Shown here: piece by piece, positions 55,876 to 64,000 of the stretch
Position numbering within the stretch: the first letter of the stretch is position 1
Layout: each line of letters starts with the position of its first letter
NCBI GenBank assembly: GCA_963377175.1
Contig: CAUJNA010003788.1
Location: 200,201 to 264,200 of the forward strand
Reading direction: 5' to 3'
Origin: Effrenium voratum
Lineage: Eukaryota > Sar > Dinophyceae > Suessiales > Symbiodiniaceae
DNA: 64,000 nt
Made by a program: the position numbers and the translations under genes
Notes under the pieces: generated by a model
Database searches by the model: none
What the model was told of the DNA's origin: nothing
Seen by the model: only the letters and a program-made list of their open reading frames with translations

Positions 55876-58800
55876 TGGCATTTTCGGCGGTGCCTGGCGT
55901 GGATTGCATCCTTCAGGGAAGCTTTCGCTCGACTCCGACTTGGCGCCCGCGCGAGCCCCTGGAACTCCGCGAGCTTGCCTCCAAAAGGGAGTAGGTTTAA
56001 CCAGTGTGCGGAGACGAGACCATCATGCCGAACCTCCCCCCCAAAGAAACCAAACAAGAACATGCCCTCCAGGCAAAGAAGCAACAAAGTGAAACAAACC
56101 TGAGGCCAACTTGACCCACATCCAGAAAAAATAACATTGTCCGATGTTGTTTCATGCGCTTAGTCTATACTGAAAAATCAAATGGTTTTGGAGGAGACGA
56201 CGCGCCCAACAAAACAACAACACCAAACATGAGCATGTCAAGCCGTGGCCGCGCCTCGCCACGGCGTCAGACCCACGCTGGCCCAGCACACCAGCAGCAC
56301 CATGGCCAAGGCGCCTAACCAGCCCGCGACCTGGTTCGGTCTTTTGGGAATCCTACAAATTATCCTGGAGATACATATTAGTTTGTCCAGACCCCTGCTA
56401 AATTACCCTGATTTCCTGCCGACCCCAACTCCAGTCGGGTTAGGGGGCTCTCCAACGGCCCCCTCAATGGCTTTGATTTGACTTTAAATTGTACATTCAT
56501 GTTTCAACTAGCCACTCTAATTTTGCCTTTTGAACGTGATTGATCAACTCCAAACAAGTGCCTTGAACGATTCCATTTATTTCCGTACTCTTCAAATTAC
56601 GATTCTGACGGTTTTCTTGCCCAGCAAAGGGGGTCTCCATTCGGACGAGGACCGTAGCGGAAATCCCTGATCAAAGAAGTCTTGCTCTGCCAGGAGGGAA
56701 TTTCCATTTGGCGGGGACCGGATTAGAGGCGGAACTCCAAGGTCTTGATAAGCGTGCCCGCGCTCTCGCCTCTCCCAGTTCAGGTTTGTTGGCTGGGGAT
56801 TCTAAGTCGAACTCCAAAAAAACCCTCCACACAATTGCAAGAATGCATTTCGGTCTACCTTGAAACGCCATCCCAATCGCTTAGACATCGAAAACTGGGC
56901 TTTCCCGTTTCCTTTCAGCTTCGTTCAACCCTCTGCCCAACCCGTTTGGCTCTCTCAGATCCAGGCCAAGCGGACCCAACGCACATAGATGCACCTTGTG
57001 CCAGAAATCCACGAGGCAAGCGGGAACTTTGGGGTTGCAACCCCGGCTGCACTGGATGATAGGATTGGAGCCACGAACATGGCCTTCTAAAACTGCGCAA
57101 CTGCTTGTGGTCGTGGTAATGACTGAAGGATTTGGGGCCAAAATCACTTCCCCTAGCTTGTTTTTGCCCTAAACTTGTCCTGGCGGGGGGTTTCACGACT
57201 TCCGGTTTTGCTTCGGGAAGTTCTTATGTATTCCGAGGTATCGGGAGCCCCTATAAGAGCTTCGTATGACCCTGGGTCCTCGAATTATGGTTCTTAGAGG
57301 CTACCTGCCAGGTGGGACAGGAGGCTTCCTGGTCCCCTGACCCAGCGCTGATTGTGAACGGACATTCAAACATCCAACCGATTTCGACCCACCATGGCTT
57401 GTGGAATTTCAAGCACCAAAAGGAACCATTGAAAGCCATTCTGTGCCAAGGTGCAAGGCCATGGCGAAGATTGAAAGGACCTGATTTGCCCAAGAGCTCG
57501 CGAGACGTGGGGCGTGGATAAGATGAGATGTGCCATTGCTGTGGGCCCCTTACTTTCCTTTCGTGTATGCCCGTTACATGCCTGTTCTAGTCCTGCAAAG
57601 GCCAGGGGCGCACACAAGTGGATTGAGTTTGCGCATCACGTGCAGTTGGGGGCAGCTCGAAAGTTCATACCAAGACAACCCCTTACTCGTTGTGGTTGAA
57701 AAAACAAACTCTGATCTTCGAAGGTCATGGCCAGGGAATGGAATCTCTCTTCTGGCTTGGCGCCAGGAAAGGACATGCTTTGCAATGCACGGACTTTGTG
57801 CCCAGGCTAGACATGGTGAGGTCACATTCAGGAGGATTCAGAAAGGCCTAAAAAGCAGTCACGTGAAACACGTTCCATTCAGATGTTGGCGGGTGAGTTG
57901 GCTTCAAAGCTGCGAGACCTCACTTCTTGGCATTCGCCTGACATCGCGCACGTGCCCCAAAACGATGGATGCTCCCCCAAGATGGGGCCTGGCTTCCTCG
58001 TTTTCCTGTAAACCAATCGGGGCCCCATGCAGGGTACCAACTCCAAAGGAACTGCAACTCACTTGCTCTGGCCCGGGCTGCATAGGCAAACACCGCCCAC
58101 GGCACGCCAAGCTCCTGAGCGTGGGGGAAAGTCCGTTCCCTGTATGCTGGGCTCCACGTAGACATCTTCAAAATCTGAATGATGGGCTCCAACCCCCAAA
58201 CACAAACATGATCTAAATGGGTGGAGTTCAAGGGAACCACTTCGAACCAATTTGAGAACGCCTCAAAATGCAACCACTTCAATGGACCAAGTACTTCTAA
58301 AACCAGGTCAAGCTGCCTTGCTTCCGGCGGCCCTGCTGACGATTCCAACAAGGAAGCATGAGCTACCCACTTGGCTGTGTCATAATGTCATAGTGAGCTT
58401 GGAGTTTACCAGGGTTGTGGAAATCGCCTGCACCCACTTCTATGACACTCAATGACAAATTATTTACTGAAAGGATGGTAACAGAGAGGAAACCATCCCC
58501 TCATGCCCAAAACCTTGCCACAGTGACAAGCCGCAAGCATGGGAGGGGGGCAACTTGTTTCCCGAGCCACCAGCAAGGTCAAACCGACTTGCTTCAGTCA
58601 TGATCTTCTCTGAGGAGAAACCCTCCCTGAAACCAAGGGTCAAACAAAGGGTATACATCCTCTTTTGGTTTCCCAAAACTGTATTCACGAATTCAAGTCT
58701 ATGTTGTATGAATTTGTTTTTTCTGTTCATCCGTAGAGACTTACCACACGCGTGGCATACGGACCTGAGCACTGGGCAAAAAGGCGCTTTTGCAGCGGGT

Positions 58801-61800
58801 AGGGCGGTACCCGCAACAGCCACCAGCAGAAGAGGTTCCAACAAATGTAGCCTCGAAGGGACAGATCCCCCATGCCCCTTGTGGAACATGCACACTGCAA
58901 CTCCTCAAACACACGCCCTTGGTGGCAAATGGATGGCTCATTACGGGAACCCGTCAAAATGATATCCAAAGTTGGCACAGTTTCTGCTGTGGCGGAGAAT
59001 GGCCCAGCCCCTTTCCGTGATAGTGATTTGGGGTTGATTCCTATTCCAAATACTTTGGTTGAAACCGGGATTTCCTTGGCATGATACAGACTCGCCGTGC
59101 AACCCAATCTTCCACAACCGTGTCCCCGCACCAAGATGGTCGAAACATGTAGGGGTTCCGCTCCTCTGCCCCTCGAAACAAGTTTTCTCCAGAACACGAA
59201 TTTTGCCCACCACGAAAGGGCAGCATTTGTGGGGTGTGAGAGCACGAGGGACCGCCTTTTGAATGACCGTTTTCTGTCCTTATCGGTCTATAGATTCCCA
59301 GAAGACCCCATTTGGCGTTGCTTGGGCTCCCTGGGAAAAACCCTTCTGGAGTTCCCGGAAGTCGAACCTCAACCCCTTTTAAAGGCACACCTACTGCAAA
59401 TACAAGCTGCTTTTCGGGTATATTGTGACGACCTGGCTTTCCATGGTAAATACATCCTTTTTAGTTTTGGGTTAGTATGTTCCCCTTAACATAGTGGATA
59501 TTTAGAGTAATTGGGGGCATATATTCTCGATATTTGGTGTGTGTGTGTGTGTGTTTCCAGAAAAGCGAAAGCCAAAGGCAAACCCTGCTTCCCTCTTTTG
59601 CTGCCTGCTTAGCTCTTTGATGGGTTGCAAGGACATGAACCTGAACCCACTCCGAACTTCCAAAAGGATTTCCGCCCCCCCCTCCCCCCACCCGGTTTTC
59701 CCGAAAGGAGTCAAATGCGAAAAAATCCTGCGAATTCGAACTTCAAGCTACAGTACCTGGTGTCTGAATAGAAACCCTTCGCGTCTGGTGCCCCATGCAA
59801 ACACACGCATTATGAGCTTGCTTGGAACATTTCATTTGCACCTGGGTCGAGGTTTGGTTAATGCAAATATTGGCCAGGTAACTGGGTGTTTCCAAAAAGA
59901 AGAGAGAGCTAAACATGGTCGGCTTCCGCTGTTTCCCTTCAAACAGCATCCAACAGCCCGAATGAACAAGCACCTCTTATACAGAAGGGACTTCTTCAGA
60001 GTCAGCCTCGGCAGAACCCAGTGAAGTTCACCTCTTACACCTGGCTTTTAACCAGGTCTAGCAGACACTTGCTTGAAGGGTTCAGCAGCCAAGAACTTCC
60101 TTCCAATCCCTAGGACTGCAATCTACCCCAAGAGGGTAAGATTCTTCGAGAGACAGGGCAATCTCTAGGAATTCAGCCAATCTTGGACCTGAGACAAGGG
60201 ATTTGTTGATTTCATGAATTCATTCAGAGTTCTTTCTTGCAATTGTTTTAAGATCGGGCGCAATCAACCAAATGCCAGGCAACTCACAGCAAACGCCAGG
60301 GTCGCATTGATCTCTACATTGGCTTCCAACGGCGAATGCTCGGCTAAGGCCATGTCAACAACCTCGGCGTGTTCTACTGCGGGGCTGAGGAACCAAGACC
60401 ACGGAACGCATGGGCTCTATCCCCAAATGGCTATATTGTTGCATATCCCATTGTCCTATGGGGGTAGTGGTTTGGGGGTAGTGAAACCCATCTCGGAAGG
60501 AAGCTCACTCATGCCCCTCTGCCGAAATCTGTCCAAACATTTCTGAGCAACCCCTGTTTGTTCGACCAAACCGGCTTTCGGTCTACAAACAAAGGGGCTT
60601 ACTTCGAATTGACAAGTAGAGGAGAAAAACGAGGTTCGCGGGAGGCTTCTAACCGAGGTCCGGGCCAGAAACATGGGGCACAAGGTATGGACATACTGCA
60701 TGAAGAGCCTCGTTTGCATGGGCTTGTCTCAAGGTTTGGGGGATTTCCAGAATGGCTGGCTTCTTTTTGGTTTGCCTTTCAAACCAACCAAAAGGGGGTG
60801 CCCCAAACCATGGACTATACCATGTGAGCAATGGTCAATATTCGCCATCATGCACTGAAAACCCAAGTTGGGAAACGAGGTCAAAAAAAGCGCCCTTTGG
60901 CATCCAAGAGCAAGCGTTGGCCGGCCTGAACCCCGTCTGCCAACTGCAGCTGGGATCTGGATCCGTAGGCCCGAACATCGCCTCAGGGGTCGAGGGGTCG
61001 CATGGGCAGAGGCCTTCGAGACTCGAAACGAAGCGTCAGAAAAAAAACCAAAAAGACCTACAGGCTTTCCAGGATAGCTGGTGAAGGAACCGCCGGGCTT
61101 CTGATTGAAGGAGAACCTCTGGAGGCTTATGCTGCGCTAACCTCGGCCAAGGAGCTCCGAACATGAGATGCTGCTTGAACTCAGCCGTGAGCCTGTCGCG
61201 AATGGCTGGCGAATGGGCCGCGAATGGGCCGCTGGACAGCACAGATTCAAGCATCTAATCTGGGTGGAAACCCAAGGCTAAGAATGCGTGAACCCGTATG
61301 AACCTGTACAGGAACTCCCGGGCGGGGGCCAGGTGTCGGCCTGGACGTTTATTCGCGGTTGATCATGGCTTCATTAGAGGGAGCCCCAGAGATGTTCAAA
61401 ATGGACATCTTCCCGGCTTAGTAGACGAATTCTATCGTTGAGATAAAGCGCCGGACTCAGAATCTGCCTGAAAGTAAGCATCAAAATGCATCGCCGATCA
61501 AACTCTGCGCAGCGGCCAGCAATGTTGTCAGGCCCGACGCTACAATACGCTCACCCAGTTTGCCACCAGGGACCCTCACAATCAGATAGAGTTGGCTTTT
61601 CCAATTGGCCGTTCTTTTGAGGAATCCGCTTTGAAATTGGTCTAAAGGGAACCAACAGAAAAACAACCAAATTGAATTTCAACACATGTTTGCGCAACTG
61701 AGGCCGCCGCTGATATTTGGATGGGATGATGACATCCACCGGCGCCATCAGCGCAGGGTCGATCAGGGCGCACCCCCAAAACACCAGCGCTACCTCGTTG

Positions 61801-61975
61801 GCCCGAGGTAGAGATCAGGTCCCAGTTCACTCAACTAGGCTGGGCGAAATTGGTTTCAGCAACGTAGTTAGCACTTTGACATGCTCAAAAGCCGCTTGGC
61901 GTAACCCTGCATTTGTCCCTGGCGGCCACAGCCAGTGCAGACTCAGCCAAGGGCAAAAAGAGCCACCGAAGTTGC
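55876..61975. other. no recognised gene
   Basis: Many unassigned frames on both strands (largest + 57530-58216, 228 codons). None shows a family motif or a phased neighbour. A family-A hairpin lies at 60758-60803 (TTTTTGGTTTGCCTTTCAAA then CCAACCAAAAGG). A CACC ATG GCC start context at about 56297 leads into MAKAPNQPATWFGLLG and is unassigned. Confidence 0.4.
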
Positions 61976-62019
61976 CACTGCAAAGTACCTCAAGCAAGTG
62001 TGTTTTCTCGCTCCTCACT

Positions 62020-62475
62020 CCACGCCTGCCCTCGCCTGCCCTCGCCTCCCCTCCTCTCCCCTCCTCTCCCCTCATCTTCCCTCCTCTTCCCTCCTCTTCC
62101 CTCCTCTTCCCTCCTCTTCCCTCCTCTTCCCTCCTCTTCCCTCCTCTTCCCTCCTCTTCCCTCCTCTTCCCTCTTCCCTCCTCTTCCCTCCTCTTCCCTC
62201 CTCTTCCCTCCTCTTCCCTCCTCTTCCCTCCTCTTCCCTGCTCTTCCCTCTCTTCCCTCCTCTTCCCTCCTCTTCCCTCCTCTTCCCTCCTCTTCCCTCC
62301 TCTTCCCTCCTCTTCTCTCCCCCTCCTCCCGCTCCTCCCCCTCCTCCCCCTCCTCCCCTCTCTTTCCCGCCCCTTCTCGATACGTTCATCTCCCTCTCTC
62401 TCTGTCTCTGTCCCTGTCTCTTGCTCTTGCTCTCTCTCTCTCTCGCTCTCTCTATCCCTCCCTCCCTCCCTCCCT

Positions 62476-62563
<88 letters not shown>

Positions 62564-62566
62564 GTG
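62020..62566. repeat. CTCTTCCCTC decamer array then CCTC and CT microsatellites
   Basis: About 28 copies of a 10-bp pyrimidine unit at 62045-62310, then (CTCC)n variants, (CCCT)n at 62455-62482 and (CT)n to 62560. The whole + strand is purine-free for long stretches. Serine/leucine/proline-rich frames here are not genes. Confidence 0.94.
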
Positions 62567-63099
62567 TTGTACTTGTTGGTTCGTTCTCAATTTATGTTGT
62601 TGATTATTGGTGTTGTGTGTTATTTCATTAGCCATGCCATTCATCATCAGTTTTGTATTTATCATGTGTCTTTATTTTTGGCCGTTAAATTCTCTCTTTA
62701 TGTCTGTCGTTCTTTCTTGATTTAATTATTTGCGCTGTTTCTTTCTGTTATGTTATTGTCTGTTCTTGTTATGTCTGTGTTTCTTTCTTGTCCTATGGTG
62801 CTTGATCTTGTATTTTCTCGTGTTGCCTTTACATTCTAATTCCCTTCTTTAATTGTGGTTTGCCCGCAGGCAGTTCTCCCGAAAAAAAGAGAAACAAAAA
62901 AAGCACGCGCCGATCGGAATCCTACCCAATGTTTTAGCATGCGCGCTCCAGGGTGTCTTGTCTATGTTCCATGGGAAGACCTCGTGCGATGCGGCTTGAG
63001 GCCAAGTTAAATCCCTTCCCACGGCCTCATTGCCAGCCGAAACGTGTGGCCTAAGTGGACGGTCTGGGCAAACCACACGTGCGCGTTTGATTACTTGTC

Positions 63100-63352
63100 G
63101 AGTTCTCTTTTGTGTTTTCCTTGTCCGCCTTTTCCTTCTCGCTTCATGTATTTGTTTCTTTCGTTTGTTATTTCCTTTCTTATTCCTTTCTTCTACTTAT
63201 CTATTTTTCCCGTCTTTCGCTTGTTAATGTACTTCTGTTTATTTCTCTCATTTTCGCCCTCCTTATCTCCCTCCTTTTCTGCCTCCTTCTCGTTCCCTCC
63301 TCTCTCCCTCCTTTTCTCTCTCACTCTCTCTCTCTCTTTTTCTCGTGTAATT
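63100..63352. repeat. degenerate polypyrimidine tract
   Basis: C/T-rich sequence with (TC)n ends, a decayed relative of the block at 62-62.56 kb. Confidence 0.7.
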
Positions 63353-64000
63353 GCATATCCACGGTGAATGAATACTACTTGCGCCAGAGGTCATGGGCGT
63401 ATCCTGGCTATGTTCTTCAATCAGAAAGCCCGACACCAGTTGACATGCCCCTATCGGGCTATGATAAATCTATCTATCCTCCCAGGCCGGCCCATTTACG
63501 ACTTGTTCCTCTTTGCCTACAAAGGGGGCCGTCTGACAAGTGCTGGCCAACCCGCCTGTGAGGATCCATGTGGAAGACTGAGGGGCCGACAGCTCTAGCC
63601 AGTATTGGTCCACCTGGGCAGGTCCAAAGAAGCGCATTGTCAGCCCCTGACCCTGCAGCATGCACCGTATACCCTTCACACACCAAGTATATATGGTGTG
63701 TTTTTCCCAACAATGGGCCAGGAGGTCTTCCTAGAGTTGCACCGTCTTTCCAGGCAGCACGCAACACGCGTGCAATCCATTTCTTCTCCTGGGCTGGTAA
63801 AAATGGAGGGTTGGTCCGTCCGAATCCAGAATCTCCGTTGGGAAATCAGTTCAAGGGGGGCCCAATCCTTTCGCAACCCAAAGGGGGCGTCCTCTGATTC
63901 ATATGGTCCTCAGGTTTGATCCGCAGTCAACATTTGAATGAAGGCTTTTGGGAATAGTCACAAGTCTCATGTGGTTTCGGTCTGGCGAAAGGAACCAAGA
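63353..64000. other. no recognised gene
   Basis: Overlapping + frames are open at 63360-63600 (for example EYYLRQRSWAYPGYVLQSES) and 63605-63919. They may hold exon pieces, but no motif or splice pairing supports one frame over another. Confidence 0.3.

Noticed and set aside
57530..58216. 228-codon + frame
   Set aside because: Length alone is not convincing: composition is random-like, the minus strand is equally open, and no motif or splice context supports it.
61717..62665. 304-, 270-, 222- and 197-codon frames
   Set aside because: Produced by the pyrimidine decamer array and CT microsatellite.
1..64000. Dinoflagellate spliced-leader relics (CCATTTTGGCTCAAG-like)
   Set aside because: Looked for on both strands by eye; only weak partial matches such as TTGGCTCACGAG near 1699 were seen.

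Overview
The window looks like nuclear DNA of a dinoflagellate (inference, fairly confident). Coding sequence occurs as short, GC-rich exons scattered through long, repeat-laden introns. Most introns that can be phased start with GC rather than GT. Nearly every splice junction carries a short direct repeat such as AG|GC...AG|GC. Microsatellites, minisatellites and transposons fill much of the rest. No bacterial operon structure, rRNA or intact tRNA was seen, and no spliced-leader relic was recognised.

Layout. 0-8 kb: repeats and a few weak exon-like segments, including one copy of a 236-bp dispersed repeat (second copy 45 kb away). 8.2-11.7 kb (+): at least five exons reading as a FEX/CrcB-type fluoride channel. 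15.47-17.75 kb: a fold-back transposon with about 115-bp inverted ends and a 10-bp target duplication, whose interior is only satellite DNA and a 100-N gap. 18.9 and 20.0 kb (+): two exons with PP2C phosphatase motifs. 22.7-25.0 kb: three interleaved satellite families and a tRNA-like fragment. 25.2-36.3 kb (+): a complete-looking single-domain voltage-gated cation channel with two C-terminal EF hands. Its pore/S6 intron holds a 2.88-kb Merlin/IS1595-type DNA transposon (30388-33267) with a 9-bp target duplication and an ISXO2-like transposase gene. 36.8-38.0 kb (+): exons for the C-terminal third of a PP2C phosphatase. 38.0-40.2 kb: an extremely AT-rich island in which G/C strand skew flips near 39.19 kb. 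40.2-50.9 kb: mostly unassigned, with a few exon-like segments. 50.95-53.32 kb (-): the N-terminal half of a METTL21-like (Methyltransf_16) methyltransferase. 53.4-64 kb: no recognised gene; simple repeats dominate at 62-63.4 kb.

The most interesting reading is that the PP2C motifs are colinear on the + strand across 18.9-38 kb, with the whole ion-channel gene between them. That could be a gene nested in an intron, two separate PP2C copies, or an assembly artefact. All assignments come from reading motifs by eye. Exon ends are exact only where a compatible phase and an AG acceptor could be matched on both sides; the rest are approximate.
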